A DNA stretch of 53,640 nucleotides from Marinovum algicola (GCF_900109145.1 NZ_FNYY01000027.1:1-53640); one strand, 5' to 3'. Positions 9,426-19,700 are shown, counted from the stretch's first letter. Notes: generated from the sequence alone by a model not told the origin. Numbers and translations are program-made.

Positions 9426-10034
9426 TTACAGTTTGACGCCGCTGAAGGACATGAAGGCCATGGCCATCAGTCCGGCAGAGATGAATGTGATGCCGAGGCC
9501 CTGAAGTCCGTCGGGAATATCGGAATACTTGAGCTTTTCGCGCACCCCCGCCATGGCGGTGATGGCCAGCGCCCAGCCGAAGCCCGACGAGGCGCCATAG
9601 GTCAGCGCTTCGGGGAAATCGTAGCTGCGTTCGACCATGAAGAGCGAGCCGCCGAGGATGGCGCAGTTCACCGTGATCAGCGGCAGGAAGACCCCGAGCG
9701 CGTTGTAGAGCGGCGGGAAGTACTTATCGAGCACCATCTCGAGGATCTGCACCAGCGCCGCGATGACGCCGATATAGGAGATCAGCCCGAGGAAGGTCAG
9801 GTCGATGTCGGGGAAGCCGGCCCAGGACAGTGCGCCGGGGGCGAGCAGGTAGGTCAGGATCAGATTGTTGGCCGGCACGGTGATCGACTGCACCACCATG
9901 ACCGAGATGCCGAGGCCGATGGCCGTCGAGATCTTTTTCGACACGGCGAGAAAGGTGCACATGCCGAGAAAGAATGCCAGGGCCAGGTTCTCGACAAAGA
10001 TCGCCTTGACCGCGAGGGATACGAGACCTTCCAT
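9426..10034 (-). CDS. nqrE: Na+-NQR subunit E
   Basis: A 202-residue membrane subunit with six hydrophobic helices. Cys26 (LGMCTFLA) and Cys124 (TVNCAILGG) match the conserved cysteines that, with NqrD, hold the intramembrane iron-sulfur centre. The start ATG (complement of 10032-10034) shares one base with the nqrD stop. A longer in-frame reading upstream of this Met is only the shadow of nqrD. Confidence 0.97.
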   Translation of the reverse strand: MEGLVSLAVKAIFVENLALAFFLGMCTFLAVSKKISTAIGLGISVMVVQSITVPANNLILTYLLAPGALSWAGFPDIDLTFLGLISYIGVIAALVQILEMVLDKYFPPLYNALGVFLPLITVNCAILGGSLFMVERSYDFPEALTYGASSGFGWALAITAMAGVREKLKYSDIPDGLQGLGITFISAGLMAMAFMSFSGVKL

Positions 10035-10687
10035 CAGTGTGCCTCCACCGCTTGAATGCGGTATTCCCGCTCTTCGACCTGCCCCGGTTTCCAGGTGCGG
10101 ACCGCCCAGATCAGCAGACCGATCACGAAAAACGCCGAGGGCGGCAGCAGCAGAAGGCCGTTGGGCACATACCAGCCGCCATTGTTCACCGTCTCGAGGA
10201 TGGTGACGCCGAACAGCGAGCCCGAGCCAAACAGTTCGCGGAAGAAGGATACCACCATCAGCAGCAGCCCGTAGCCCAGGCCGTTGCCGACACCGTCGAT
10301 GAAGCTCGCCACCGGCGGGTTCTTCATCGCAAAGGCCTCGGCCCGGCCCATGACGATGCAGTTGGTGATGATCAGGCCGACAAAGACCGACAGCGTCTTG
10401 GAGATCTCGTAGGCATAGGCCTTGAGCACCTGATCGACGAGGATCACCAGCGAGGCGATGATCACCATCTGCACGATGATCCGAATCGAATTGGGGATCT
10501 GGTTGCGCAGCATCGAGATGAACAGCGACGAGAAGCCCGTCACCGCGATCACCGCCAGCGACATCACGAAGGCCACCTGCATCGAAGAGGTCACCGCCAG
10601 CGCCGAGCAGATGCCCAGCACCTGAAGGGTGATCGGGTTGTTGTCGACCAGCGGGTCGACGAGTTGCGAACGATAGGTCTGTGCCAT
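10034..10687 (-). CDS. nqrD: Na+-NQR subunit D
   Basis: A 217-residue membrane subunit, homologous to NqrE but inverted in topology. Cys27 (LGICSALAV) and a second Cys in [14 protein letters not shown] are the two expected iron-sulfur ligands. Start and stop overlap nqrC and nqrE by single bases, giving tight coupling. Confidence 0.97.
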   Translation of the reverse strand: MAQTYRSQLVDPLVDNNPITLQVLGICSALAVTSSMQVAFVMSLAVIAVTGFSSLFISMLRNQIPNSIRIIVQMVIIASLVILVDQVLKAYAYEISKTLSVFVGLIITNCIVMGRAEAFAMKNPPVASFIDGVGNGLGYGLLLMVVSFFRELFGSGSLFGVTILETVNNGGWYVPNGLLLLPPSAFFVIGLLIWAVRTWKPGQVEEREYRIQAVEAH

Positions 10688-11514
10688 CAGCCAACCTCTC
10701 CTGCTTTCAGCCGTTCAAGGAAGGTGCCGTAACCGGCCTCGCCCATCCAGAAACGCACCAGGTTGTCCACGCCCACCGAGGTCAGCGTCGCCCCGGCCAG
10801 TGCATCCACGAAATGTTCCGCGCCCTCGGGCGGCGGGGCCTTGGCGACGGTGATCGCCAGGTCGCCATCCTCGGCAAAGAGCTTCTTGCCGTTCCACAGC
10901 GCTTTCCAGCGCGGGTTGTCCACCTCGGCACCCAGGCCGGGGGTTTCGCCGTGCTGATAGAATTGCAGGCCATAGATGTCGTTGCCGTTCTCTTCCAGCG
11001 CGATGAAGCCGTAGAGCGTCGACCACAGACCATAGCCTTCGATCGGCAGGATCACCTTGTCGAGCGCCCCGGCCTCGTCACGCAGCAGATAGATCATCCG
11101 AAAGGCGTCCATCTGGCCGCCCAGACCGGCCGGGTCTTCGTCCAGCGCGCGCACGATCGCCGGGTCGTCGGCGGCGGCCAGGTCGTCGAAGGTCTCGATG
11201 TCGAACTGATCGGCATAGGTGCCGCTGTCGAGCTCGAGCACATGCGGCTCGAAGGCTGCGAAAGCCTCGTTCACCGGCACGGTCTCGTCATAGACGCCGG
11301 CGACCTGAAGGATGTTGACCCGCTTGTCGACCAGGCGGTTGGCTTCCTGCACCGGGCGCAGGGCCACGGCGGCGGCCGAAACCACCATCGAGGCGACCAG
11401 ACAGAGCGCCACGGCGACAAAGACCGTCTTGCCCACGCTGTCGGGCGGCGCATCGAGAAAGCGGCGGATCGGGCCCTTGCGCCCGTTTTCGTCAGGCATG
11501 TTGTCCTCAGGCAT
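10687..11514 (-). CDS. nqrC: Na+-NQR subunit C (covalent FMN subunit)
   Basis: A 275-residue periplasm-facing subunit with one N-terminal membrane helix (about 27-48). The flavinylation motif reads [13 protein letters not shown], in which the Thr of AGAT receives FMN by phosphoester linkage from ApbE. The ApbE needed for this is encoded divergently at 14219. It overlaps nqrB by eight bases. Confidence 0.97.
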   Translation of the reverse strand: MPEDNMPDENGRKGPIRRFLDAPPDSVGKTVFVAVALCLVASMVVSAAAVALRPVQEANRLVDKRVNILQVAGVYDETVPVNEAFAAFEPHVLELDSGTYADQFDIETFDDLAAADDPAIVRALDEDPAGLGGQMDAFRMIYLLRDEAGALDKVILPIEGYGLWSTLYGFIALEENGNDIYGLQFYQHGETPGLGAEVDNPRWKALWNGKKLFAEDGDLAITVAKAPPPEGAEHFVDALAGATLTSVGVDNLVRFWMGEAGYGTFLERLKAGEVG

Positions 11515-12706
11515 GGCGCTTTGCCCTCCGTTTGATATTGGCCTGGATGACGAAATAATCGATCAGCGGCGCAAAGACGTTGCCGAACAGGATGGCAAGC
11601 ATCATGCCTTCGGGGAAGGCCGGATTGATCACCCGGATCATCACCACCATGAAGCCGATGAGCGCGCCGTAGATGTAGCGACCCAGGTTAGTGTGGCTGG
11701 CCGAGACCGGCTCGGTCACCATGAAGACCAGGCCGAAGGCATAGCCGCCCACCACCAGATGCCAGTGCCAGGGCATGGCAAACAACGGGTTGGTGTCGGA
11801 ACCGATCACGTTCAGCAGGGTCGAAAAGGCGATCATGCCCCCCAGACAGCCGACGATCAGCCGCCAGTTCGCGATCTTGGTGAACAGCAGAAAGCCCAGC
11901 CCGACCAAAATCATCAGCGTCGAGGTCTCGCCGAAAGAGCCCTGGATCGTACCGACAAAGGCATCCATCCAGGTAATGCCGTTCTCGGGCAGGACCTGAT
12001 GGCCGTCGGCGGCCGAAATCGCCAGCGCGGTGGCGCCGGAAAAGCCGTCGACCGGGGTCCAGATGCTGTCACCGGACATATAGGCGGGATAGGCGAAATA
12101 GAGAAAGGCGCGGCCGACCAGCGCCGGGTTGAGGAAGTTCTTGCCGGTTCCGCCAAAGACCTCCTTGCCGATCACCACACCAAAGATGATGCCGAGCGCC
12201 ACCTGCCAGAGCGGCGTCGAAGCCGGCAGGATCAGGGTGTAGAGCATCGAGGTGACAAGAAAGCCCTCATTGACCTCATGCTTGCGGACCACCGCAAAGA
12301 TCACCTCGAAGATGCCGCCCGCGACCAGGGTGACGATATAGATCGGCAGGAAATACAGCAGCCCGTGGGCCATGTTGGCCAGCGGGTTGTTGAAGTTGAA
12401 GCCGATGCCCAGCGTCTCGATGATCGCCGCGCGCCAGCCCGAAGGGCCGAATTCGGCGATCGCCATGTTGGTCTGCAAGCCGGTGTTGTAGAGCCCGAAG
12501 AGCAACGTCGGGATCGTCGCCAGAACCACATAGGTCATGATCCGCTTCATGTCGATGTAGGAGCGGGCATGCGGGGCGACGGTGGTCACCGTGCGCGGGG
12601 TATAGATAAAGCTCTCGACCATCTCGTAGAGCGGGAAGTACTTTTCGTACTTGCCGCCCTTGACGAAGCTCGGCTCTATCCGGTCGAAGAATGCGCGAAG
12701 ACCCAT
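11507..12706 (-). CDS. nqrB: Na+-NQR subunit B
   Basis: A 399-residue polytopic subunit that carries covalent FMN, riboflavin and the quinone site and is central to Na+ translocation. The FMN attachment motif SGAT is visible in DGFSGATALAIS. There are about ten hydrophobic segments. It is three bases downstream of the nqrA stop and overlaps nqrC. Confidence 0.98.
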   Translation of the reverse strand: MGLRAFFDRIEPSFVKGGKYEKYFPLYEMVESFIYTPRTVTTVAPHARSYIDMKRIMTYVVLATIPTLLFGLYNTGLQTNMAIAEFGPSGWRAAIIETLGIGFNFNNPLANMAHGLLYFLPIYIVTLVAGGIFEVIFAVVRKHEVNEGFLVTSMLYTLILPASTPLWQVALGIIFGVVIGKEVFGGTGKNFLNPALVGRAFLYFAYPAYMSGDSIWTPVDGFSGATALAISAADGHQVLPENGITWMDAFVGTIQGSFGETSTLMILVGLGFLLFTKIANWRLIVGCLGGMIAFSTLLNVIGSDTNPLFAMPWHWHLVVGGYAFGLVFMVTEPVSASHTNLGRYIYGALIGFMVVMIRVINPAFPEGMMLAILFGNVFAPLIDYFVIQANIKRRAKRHA

Positions 12707-12709
12707 GGC

Positions 12710-14053
12710 CTACCCTTCCTTCTCGATCTTGGTGAGGCTGTCGCGAAGCGCGATGCCATATTCATACTTGGCGGGGCAGGCAAAGCCGCAGAGCGCGACG
12801 TCTTCCTCATCCAGTTCCAGAACGCCAAGCGCCTGGGCGCTGTCGGTGTCCATCACCAGCAGCGCGCGCAACAGTTGCGTCGGCAGGAAATCCTGCGGCA
12901 TCAGCTGTTCAAAGGTGCCGATCGGCACCATGGCGCGGCGACCGCCGTTGAGGTTGGAGGTCAGGTTGTAGAGTTTCTTGCTCAGCGCCGATCCCAGCAC
13001 CGGCTGAAAGGCGTATTTCGACGGCATCGGGCGAATCCAGCCCAGCGGGATCTGCTCGCGGTCTTCCTCGATCAGGGTGACCTGGCGGGCATAGCGGCCG
13101 AGATAGGCGGTCGGCCCGGCGCCGGCGCGTCCGCTGAGGATCGAACCGGAAATCACCCGAACCGGGGTGTCGGTCTGCAAATCCGCCTCGCAGAGCTCGA
13201 GCATCGAAGCGCCATCGATCGTGCGCACCAGACGCGGATTGCGGCACATCGGGCCGGTCAGCGCGACAATGCGGTCGGCGCTGATGCGGCCGTCGCGCAA
13301 AAGGCGGCCGATGGCGATCACGTCGTGATAGCCGATGGTCCAGACCATCTTGTCCTCGCGGGGCGGCTCGAGGAAATGCATGTGCGTCCCGGCCAGACCG
13401 GCGGGGTGCGGGCCCGAGAAGCCCGCCGGGGTCACGCCCGCCACATCGGCCCCGGGAATCTCGGCGCCGATCTCCTGGCAGAGATAGGTATTGCCCTCGG
13501 TCAGCAGCGCCACGGCGGCCAGGCCGCGGGCAAAGGCCTCGGCGTCGTCGTTGATGATGACGGCGGCATCGGGCGACAACGGCTCGCTGTCCATCGCGGT
13601 GACATAGATCGCCGCCGGTTTGCTGTCGGGATCGGGCACCTTGGAATAGGGACGGGTGCGGAACGCCGGCCAGAGCCCGGCCGCGCAGAGACGTTCTGTC
13701 ACACCTTCGGGGGTGCTGACATCGCCCACCTGCGAGAAATCCACCGGTTCGGCAGCCGCGTGATCGACCTCGATCTCGACGCTGACCAGGACCCGTCGCG
13801 CACCGCGGTTGATTGCCTTGATTCGGCCCGAAACTGGTGCCGTGACCAGCACTCGAGGCGTATCCTTATGCGCCAGAATCGGCGCGCCAGCGGCGATAAC
13901 ATCGCCTTCCTGAACCGCGAGTCGAGGCTTCAGGCCGATGTAATCCTGGCCAAGAATTGCTGCGGTTCGGACGGGGGCGGCGTCATGGATCGTCATGTCC
14001 GGTGCGCCCAACACCGGCACGTCCAGACCTTTTTTCAACGGAAATTGCTGCAC
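12710..14053 (-). CDS. nqrA: Na+-NQR subunit A
   Basis: A 447-residue cytoplasmic-side subunit, first gene of the nqr operon. The N-terminal barrel-sandwich-like region (LAVQEGDVIAAGAPILAHKD) and the C-terminal CPAKYEYGIALRDSLTKIEKE tail are family hallmarks. It is divergent from apbE; the 165-bp gap must hold promoters for both the pump and its flavin-transfer enzyme. Confidence 0.97.
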   Translation of the reverse strand: MQQFPLKKGLDVPVLGAPDMTIHDAAPVRTAAILGQDYIGLKPRLAVQEGDVIAAGAPILAHKDTPRVLVTAPVSGRIKAINRGARRVLVSVEIEVDHAAAEPVDFSQVGDVSTPEGVTERLCAAGLWPAFRTRPYSKVPDPDSKPAAIYVTAMDSEPLSPDAAVIINDDAEAFARGLAAVALLTEGNTYLCQEIGAEIPGADVAGVTPAGFSGPHPAGLAGTHMHFLEPPREDKMVWTIGYHDVIAIGRLLRDGRISADRIVALTGPMCRNPRLVRTIDGASMLELCEADLQTDTPVRVISGSILSGRAGAGPTAYLGRYARQVTLIEEDREQIPLGWIRPMPSKYAFQPVLGSALSKKLYNLTSNLNGGRRAMVPIGTFEQLMPQDFLPTQLLRALLVMDTDSAQALGVLELDEEDVALCGFACPAKYEYGIALRDSLTKIEKEG

Positions 14054-14218
14054 GTCTTTCGTCCTGTCTTCTGTCCCGCCGCCTTATGCGACACTGCGGC
14101 TGGGTTTTAAAGCCGGTTTAGGCGCGTTTTCGCGATTCCCAGTTGAACCCAGTCTCGATCTGTCACAGAAGCTCATCAAACGATCACCGGACCAGATTGC
14201 AGCCAGCGGAGCCGTCCC

Positions 14219-15238
14219 ATGTCAGACCCTCTTCTTCTTACCCGCCGTAGCGTCTTTGCGATGCCGCTGTTTCTCATGGCGTGCAAGAAAGGCTGGTCGG
14301 TGCTGGAGCTGACCGGGCTGACCATGGGCACCGGCTATTCCATCATCGCCGTCGATCACAGCCGCAATGTCGACCAGGCCGAACTTCAGACCGCCGTCGA
14401 TGCCGCTCTGGACCGGGTCAACGTGCAGATGTCGAACTGGGACGCCGGCTCCGAGATCTCGCGCTTCAATGCAGCGGCACAGGGCGAAAGCCTGAATGTC
14501 TCGCCAGAGCTGGCGCAGGTGATGCAGGCGGCACAGGACGTCCATGCCGCCAGCGAAGGCGGCTTCGACGTGACCGTCGGCGCGCTGATCGATCTCTGGG
14601 GCTTCGGCGCCGGCCAGTCCCGTCGCGACATGCCCGCCGAATCCGAGATTGCCGAAGCCATGGCCTGCTGCGGCCAGGCGCGTTCGGTCGACCTGCAAGG
14701 CAGCCAGCTCACCAAGCTCACCCCGGGCGCCGAGGTCTACCTTTCGTCGATCGGCAAGGGCTTTGGCGTCGACCAGGTGGCCAAGGCAATGGCCGGATTC
14801 GGCATCACCGATTACATGGTCGAGATCGGCGGCGATCTCTATGCTTCCGGCCGCAACCCCGACGGCCAGCCCTGGCAGATCGGCATCGAGACGCCGCAGG
14901 CCTATGACCGCGGCATCAGCCAGGTTGTCGGCCTCTCCGGCATGGGCATGGCGACCTCGGGCGATTACCGCAATTATTTCGACGTCGATGGCCAGCGCTT
15001 CTCGCATATCATCGACGCCACCTCCGGCCGGCCGGTGACCCATGACACCGCCTCGGTCACCGTGCTGACCGACACCGCCATGCTGGCCGACGCCTGGGCC
15101 ACCGCCCTGCTGGTGCTGGGCCGCGAACGCGGGCTGGAGATCGCCGAACGCAAAGGCATCGCCGCGCTGTTCATCGATCGCGGCGCCGACGGCTTTGTCA
15201 CCACCGCCTCCAAGCGCTTTGCGACGGCCACCGCCTAA
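14219..15238 (+). CDS. apbE: FAD:protein FMN transferase (ApbE lipoprotein)
   Basis: A 339-residue flavin transferase that splits FAD and attaches FMN to Thr in NqrB and NqrC. The N-terminus has an Arg-Arg pair, a short hydrophobic stretch and a lipobox (FLMAC, Cys at about 21), so it is predicted to be a periplasmic lipoprotein. Family motifs seen are YLSSIGKGFGVDQVA, VEIGGDLYA, HIIDATSGRPV and LTDTAMLADAWATA. nqrM follows after 9 bp. Placing apbE and nqrM divergent from nqrABCDEF, instead of after nqrF, is uncommon. Confidence 0.95.
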   Translation: MSDPLLLTRRSVFAMPLFLMACKKGWSVLELTGLTMGTGYSIIAVDHSRNVDQAELQTAVDAALDRVNVQMSNWDAGSEISRFNAAAQGESLNVSPELAQVMQAAQDVHAASEGGFDVTVGALIDLWGFGAGQSRRDMPAESEIAEAMACCGQARSVDLQGSQLTKLTPGAEVYLSSIGKGFGVDQVAKAMAGFGITDYMVEIGGDLYASGRNPDGQPWQIGIETPQAYDRGISQVVGLSGMGMATSGDYRNYFDVDGQRFSHIIDATSGRPVTHDTASVTVLTDTAMLADAWATALLVLGRERGLEIAERKGIAALFIDRGADGFVTTASKRFATATA

Positions 15239-15247
15239 GAGGACGCC

Positions 15248-15496
15248 ATGTCGACCTTTCTGCTCGCATTCGGACTGCTCTTGCTGGTCATGTTGGGGAT
15301 GGCGCTTGGCGTCATCCTGAACGGCCGCACGATCAAGGGCAGCTGCGGCGGGTTGAATGCGATTTCCGACGCGGATCAATGCCTGGTCTGCAAGAAGGAC
15401 ATCGACCCCGACAGCCCCCTGCGCGAACGGCTGCAATGCCCGCGCGCACGCAAGATGCTCGATCAGATGCAGGCCGAGGAACGGCCGGCGGGCTGA
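15248..15496 (+). CDS. nqrM: Na+-NQR maturation protein NqrM
   Basis: An 82-residue protein with one N-terminal membrane helix (about 3-25). Four cysteines follow in the family pattern (SCGGLN, then CLVCKK, then QCPRAR). NqrM is required for maturation of the NqrD/NqrE iron-sulfur centre. The GAGGACGCC ribosome site lies between the apbE stop and this ATG, so the two form an operon. Confidence 0.95.
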   Translation: MSTFLLAFGLLLLVMLGMALGVILNGRTIKGSCGGLNAISDADQCLVCKKDIDPDSPLRERLQCPRARKMLDQMQAEERPAG

Positions 15497-15504
15497 CCCC
15501 CGGA

Positions 15505-15684
15505 TCAGCCACGCATCGGCACGAATCCCAGCACCAGAAGCGCCACCGCGGCGATCACCCCGTAAAGCCAGAGCCGGCTGCGGGGCCCTTCCGCCTTCCA
15601 GATATTCCGGTAGCGCATGCCGGCGAGGCAGGCGACGACAAAGAGCGCCGTCGCGGTGACGGGGGTGAGCGTGACATCAGGCAA
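15505..15684 (-). CDS. Small membrane protein, unknown function
   Basis: About 59 residues with two hydrophobic helices (TATALFVVACLAG and LYGVIAAVALLVLGFVP) separated by a basic loop (YRNIWKAEGPRSR). I chose a TTG start because a strong GAGAGGAG element lies 7 bases upstream. An ATG at 15717 would give 70 residues but has no ribosome site and overlaps the CBS promoter region. It is convergent with nqrM, ending 8 bp from it. Function unknown. Confidence 0.6.
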   Translation of the reverse strand: MPDVTLTPVTATALFVVACLAGMRYRNIWKAEGPRSRLWLYGVIAAVALLVLGFVPMRG

Positions 15685-15770
15685 GCGAGGCTCCTCTCTG
15701 CGTGTGTTGGAACCCATTTACACAGGCACGAATTCCTATAGCGTATAGTGTGAAACAGGGAGAATACACC

Positions 15771-16292
15771 ATGGTGGCGTCGTACCAGCCCAAGACCCGC
15801 GACTCGGCAACGCACGAAAAGACGTCGAGCCAGTCGATCCAGACCAACATGTCGGCCGCGCAGGCCACCGTGGCGCATGTGCTGGAAAGCAAGAGCGACG
15901 ACATGTTCTGGATCGCGCCCGAGGATACCGTCGGCCATGCCGTCGAAGTGCTGCGCGACAAGAAGATCGGCGCGCTGATGGTCAAGAATCCCCAGGGCGA
16001 GCTGGTGGGCATCCTGTCCGAGCGGGACGTGGTGCGCCGGCTGGCCGACACCCCCGGCCATACCCTGCCGCAGAAGGTGGCCGACCTGATGTCGACCGAG
16101 GTCAAGACCACTACGCCCGACGAATCCCTGGTTACGGTACTGCGCCGGATGACCGATGGCCGTTTCCGCCACATGCCGGTGATGCAGGAGGGCCAGCTTG
16201 TCGGCCTGATCTCGATCGGCGACGTGGTGAACTATCGCCTGACGGCGCTGGAATACGAGGCCTTGCAACTCAAGCAGCTGATCGTCGGCTAG
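15771..16292 (+). CDS. CBS-domain pair protein
   Basis: A 173-residue protein with a short polar N-terminus and two CBS domains: about 38-95 (WIAPEDTVGHAVEVLRDKKI, ending GILSERDVVRRL) and 105-165 (VTVLRRMTDGRFRHMPVM, ending LISIGDVV). Such pairs bind adenosine nucleotides. The start at 15771 has a CAGGGAG ribosome site; a longer reading from 15702 lacks one and would overlap the divergent small gene. No catalytic domain is fused, so a regulatory role is likely; partner unknown. Confidence 0.88.
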   Translation: MVASYQPKTRDSATHEKTSSQSIQTNMSAAQATVAHVLESKSDDMFWIAPEDTVGHAVEVLRDKKIGALMVKNPQGELVGILSERDVVRRLADTPGHTLPQKVADLMSTEVKTTTPDESLVTVLRRMTDGRFRHMPVMQEGQLVGLISIGDVVNYRLTALEYEALQLKQLIVG

Positions 16293-16311
16293 GTGACGCC
16301 AACGGCCCGCG

Positions 16312-17118
16312 TCAGAGGTATTCCGCGATACGCTTTTCGATGGCCGCGACCACTGCCGCGGCCTTCGTCTTGTCCGCCGCTGCGGAATGCGGCGCCGCGA
16401 ACCGCCCGCTGTCATTGTCGAAATAGAGGCCGGAAGCCTCCGCAAAATCCGCCGAGAGCGCGGCCCGGCTCAGAATTTCCGCGCCGATGCCGATATCATT
16501 TCCGGCGACGCCAAAACCCTGTTTGACCATCTTGGTCGCCAGCAGCGAGCCGGGGTTGACCGCAACCGTGACCGGCCCGTCCGGCCCCAGTTCCCGGGCC
16601 AGTGCCGCGCTCCACATGGTCAGCGCCAGCTTGCTCTGGGCATAGGCCTCCATCGCCTCGAGCGGACGCTCGCCGGCCATGGCCGCCAGGTCCACGGGCG
16701 CCTGGGCGGCCGAGGACAGATGCACCAGCCGCCCCTCCGCCGGGATCGCCGGCAGCAGCAGCCGGCTCAGCAGCGCGGGTGCGAAGGTGTTGACGACAAA
16801 GCGGAGATCCTCGCCGCGGGCGGTGGTGGCCGGGTCTGCCTTGAGAACGCCGGCATTGTTGATCAGCACGTCGATCCCGCCCTGCTCGGCCAGCAGCCCC
16901 TCGGCCATCTTTGCCACATCGTCGAGGTCCGAGAGATCGCCCCGCACCGTTCCGATCACCCCGACACCCGGCAGGGCGCGCAGCTCTTCGGCGGTGATGG
17001 CAAGTTTCTTGACGTTGCGCCCATGCAGCAGAAGGGCATGGCCTTGTTTCGCCAGATGGGTGGCAGTGGCATGTCCGAGGCCGTCTGTGGCGCCGGTGAT
17101 CAGGATGGTCTTGGTCAT
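16312..17118 (-). CDS. Short-chain dehydrogenase/reductase
   Basis: A 268-residue SDR. It has a cofactor-binding TGATDGLG near the N-terminus, an NNAG motif, and the catalytic Ser and Tyr-x-x-x-Lys (HLSSAAQ; AYAQSKLA). I used the internal Met (MTKTILITG) because the Rossmann fold starts there and the 40-residue extension has no family support. It is convergent with the CBS gene, 20 bp apart. Substrate not recognisable. Confidence 0.88.
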   Translation of the reverse strand: MTKTILITGATDGLGHATATHLAKQGHALLLHGRNVKKLAITAEELRALPGVGVIGTVRGDLSDLDDVAKMAEGLLAEQGGIDVLINNAGVLKADPATTARGEDLRFVVNTFAPALLSRLLLPAIPAEGRLVHLSSAAQAPVDLAAMAGERPLEAMEAYAQSKLALTMWSAALARELGPDGPVTVAVNPGSLLATKMVKQGFGVAGNDIGIGAEILSRAALSADFAEASGLYFDNDSGRFAAPHSAAADKTKAAAVVAAIEKRIAEYL

Positions 17119-17245
17119 GACAGGTCTCGCAATTCGGGGTCGAAAAGGTGCTTTGGTGACAAAGCGGTCGGCGTGGTCAAAGGCGCGGGGGCGCCAGGCC
17201 GGTGCAGATAGTGCGCAACCGGCCCGGTGCCACGGCAATTTCGGA

Positions 17246-18250
17246 TCAGAACCCCGAAAGCACCTGCTTGCCGATCACCTTGCCGCTTTCCTGGCGGGCA
17301 TGGGCGGCGCGCAGCGTCTCGACGCTCAGGGCCCCGGCGCGTTCGGTGACGGTCGAACGCAGCGTGCCGGTGTCGATCATCTGCGACACGCGGTTCAGCA
17401 GGTCGCGCTGCGCGGCAATGTCCTCGGTCGCGAACATCGGGCGCGAAAACATGAATTCCCAGTGAATGCTGAGCGCCTTGGGCTTGGCGGGCTTGATATC
17501 AAGCGCGGCGGGATCGTCGATCAGCGCGATCTGCCCACGCGGCGCGATCAGCTCGAGGATGGCGGGCCAGTGCTGATCGGTGGCGGTGAGCGCCGCGACA
17601 TAGGCCGGCGCCTGACCGAGCGCCGCGACCTGTTCGACCAGGTTGCCACGATGGTCGACCACGTGATCGGCGCCCATGTCGCGCACCCAGTCCCGGGTTT
17701 CCTCGCGCGACGCGGTGGCGATCACCGTCAGGCCGGTGAGCGTCTTGGCAAGCTGGATCAAGATCGAGCCGACGCCGCCGGCCCCGCCGATCACCAGAAG
17801 GCTCTGGCCCGCGCCGCCGCCTTCCGTCAGACGGAAGGAATCGAACAGCATTTCCCAGGCGGTGATCGTGGTCAGCGGAAGGCCGGCGGCCTCGGTGAAA
17901 TCGAGCCGCGAGGGTTTGCGCCCGACAAGCCGCGCATCAACCGCCTGAAGCTCGGCGTTGCTGCCGGCGCGGGTGACGTCACCCGCATAAAACACCTCGT
18001 CGCCGATGATGAAATCGCTGACCTCGGCGCCGGCCTCGACAACCACCCCCGCCGCGTCAAAGCCCAGCACCCGCGGCCCACCCTCGGGCTGCGCATTCTG
18101 GCGCAGTTTGACGTCGACCGGGTTGACCGACACGCCGCGCACATCGACGAGGAGATCCTGCGGCCCGATCTCGGGCCGGGGTGCGTCAAATGCCCGGAGC
18201 GCATCGGGCGCATCCACCGGTCCTGCCGTCTCGTAGCCAATCGCTTTCAT
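17246..18250 (-). CDS. Zinc-type alcohol dehydrogenase-like / quinone oxidoreductase family protein
   Basis: A 334-residue medium-chain dehydrogenase. The N-terminal GroES-like domain (about 1-120) contains [12 protein letters not shown], and the nucleotide-binding domain carries [17 protein letters not shown]. Structural zinc cysteines are absent, as in the NADPH quinone-reductase-like branch often named zinc_ADH_like_1. The start at MKAIGY fits family length. It lies 127 bp upstream of the SDR on the same strand and may be co-expressed. Substrate unknown. Confidence 0.87.
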   Translation of the reverse strand: MKAIGYETAGPVDAPDALRAFDAPRPEIGPQDLLVDVRGVSVNPVDVKLRQNAQPEGGPRVLGFDAAGVVVEAGAEVSDFIIGDEVFYAGDVTRAGSNAELQAVDARLVGRKPSRLDFTEAAGLPLTTITAWEMLFDSFRLTEGGGAGQSLLVIGGAGGVGSILIQLAKTLTGLTVIATASREETRDWVRDMGADHVVDHRGNLVEQVAALGQAPAYVAALTATDQHWPAILELIAPRGQIALIDDPAALDIKPAKPKALSIHWEFMFSRPMFATEDIAAQRDLLNRVSQMIDTGTLRSTVTERAGALSVETLRAAHARQESGKVIGKQVLSGF

Positions 18251-18365
18251 CTCTTGCTCCAATCCAAGCGCTGTGTTGCGACCAGAGGTAACCTTGGCGC
18301 ATATCCGAATAAACCGGAGATTTCGGATTTCATTATTCCGATTCGCAGGATAATCGCAGGTGTGT

Positions 18366-19406
18366 TCAGCGTGCCCGGGTCGAGGCCGCCGCATCGGAGG
18401 ACTGGGGCGCCGGCCCGGTGGTTTCGCGAATCACCAGTTCGGCAAAAACCTCAGAGAGGCTCACCGGCATTTCCGGCTCGCGGATGCGGTTGAGCAGCAC
18501 CTGCGCCAGCTTGCGCCCCAGCTTTTGCGGCGAAACCGCCATGGTCGTAAGCGGCGGCGTCGCCACGCTGGCATCCTCGATGTCGTCGAAGCCGATGACC
18601 GAGACGTCCTTGCCGGGCTGCAACCCGGCCTTGACCAGCCCGAGACAGGCGCCAAGCGCCACCATGTCGCCGTTGCAGACCACCGCCGTCACCTTCGGAT
18701 GTGTCCGGTAAAGCTCCAGCATCGCCTCCATCCCGGCGCGCTTGGTATCGATCGATGGCCAGACGATCGCCGGTCCGAGATCCTGCGCCGCCAGGGCCCG
18801 CTCATAGCCGGCGATGCGGCGGCGGCGCACCGCGGTCATCCCGGTCCCGCCGAGATAAGCGATATGCCGGTGGCCAAGATCGACGAGATGACGGGTCGCA
18901 GCATCGGTGGCAACGGCATTGCGCACGCCGACATGGTCGAAATCATCGCCGGCCGGCCGCAGGAACGTCACCGTCGGAATGCCCTGCGCCCTCAGCAGCG
19001 CGACGGTCTCTTCCGGGGTGTCGAGCGCCGGCACCCACATCAGCCCGCCGCGCCCGTTGCGGATGAACGCCTCGAGCTGGCGGCTCTGTCGGGCGGCATC
19101 GTCGCGGGTGTCGAGGATCGACACCAGGTAGCCTTCGCCATCGAGCAGATCGACCGCGCCAGACACGACCTCGGCGTTGAACGGGTTGGCGAACTGGTTG
19201 ATGACAAACCCGATTTCCCGGTTCTCGCCAGACCGCATCGCCGCCGCCCGGCTGTCGGGCACATAGTGCAGCTTGCGCGCCGCCTCGAGCACCTTTTCGC
19301 GGGTCTGTTCGGAAATGCGGCCGGTGCCGCGCATGACCTGGCTGACCGTGGGAATCGAGACCCCGGCTTCCTGCGCGACACTCCTCAGGGTGGGTTTTCC
19401 GGCCAT
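18366..19406 (-). CDS. LacI-family transcriptional regulator
   Basis: A 346-residue repressor. The N-terminal helix-turn-helix ([20 protein letters not shown]) is followed by the hinge ([12 protein letters not shown] region) and a periplasmic-binding-like effector domain (about 60-330; [19 protein letters not shown] near the end). It is divergent from the ABC/GH63/isomerase operon at 19701 and most likely represses it, with a sugar from that pathway as inducer. Confidence 0.93.
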   Translation of the reverse strand: MAGKPTLRSVAQEAGVSIPTVSQVMRGTGRISEQTREKVLEAARKLHYVPDSRAAAMRSGENREIGFVINQFANPFNAEVVSGAVDLLDGEGYLVSILDTRDDAARQSRQLEAFIRNGRGGLMWVPALDTPEETVALLRAQGIPTVTFLRPAGDDFDHVGVRNAVATDAATRHLVDLGHRHIAYLGGTGMTAVRRRRIAGYERALAAQDLGPAIVWPSIDTKRAGMEAMLELYRTHPKVTAVVCNGDMVALGACLGLVKAGLQPGKDVSVIGFDDIEDASVATPPLTTMAVSPQKLGRKLAQVLLNRIREPEMPVSLSEVFAELVIRETTGPAPQSSDAAASTRAR

Positions 19407-19521
19407 GCTCCTCACATCGAAGATATAACGATTAGCCGAAATATAGAAAGCAGCCGCGCGAAAAGATCAAGCATATTCAACAGAACCGCCGATTTAGGCG
19501 AAAGCGACGCGTAAAAAGGAT

Positions 19522-19547
19522 TTGACAGGTGATATATCGTTACATCA
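19522..19547 (+). promoter_or_regulatory. -35 element and candidate LacI operator upstream of the transporter operon
   Basis: TTGACA (19522-19527) is directly followed by TGATATATCGTTACATCA (19530-19547), a CG-centred imperfect palindrome with 14 of 18 positions symmetric, as expected for a LacI-family dimer. A half-site sharing ATCGTTA(T/C)AT occurs in reverse at 19421-19440, next to the lacI-type gene start. Occupancy would cover the promoter spacer. No gene is seen in 19407-19700. Confidence 0.6.
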
Positions 19548-19700
19548 TGGTACTGCCATCGCCAAGGCGAGTCGTGCGCCGCATGATCCCGCCAACAGCG
19601 CGACGGCAGGCTGTCACAGGGTCAGGAGGCCCGGGCAGGCTGTGACCGGGCGGGGCAGGCCGAGAGGCTTTGCGTCCGTGTTTCAATTCGGGAGGAACTT

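Noticed and set aside
11312-14110. A 932-codon open frame on the plus strand
   Set aside because: It lies fully antisense to nqrA and nqrB, has a composition rich in Arg, His and Asp typical of GC-driven shadow frames, and matches no recognisable domain.
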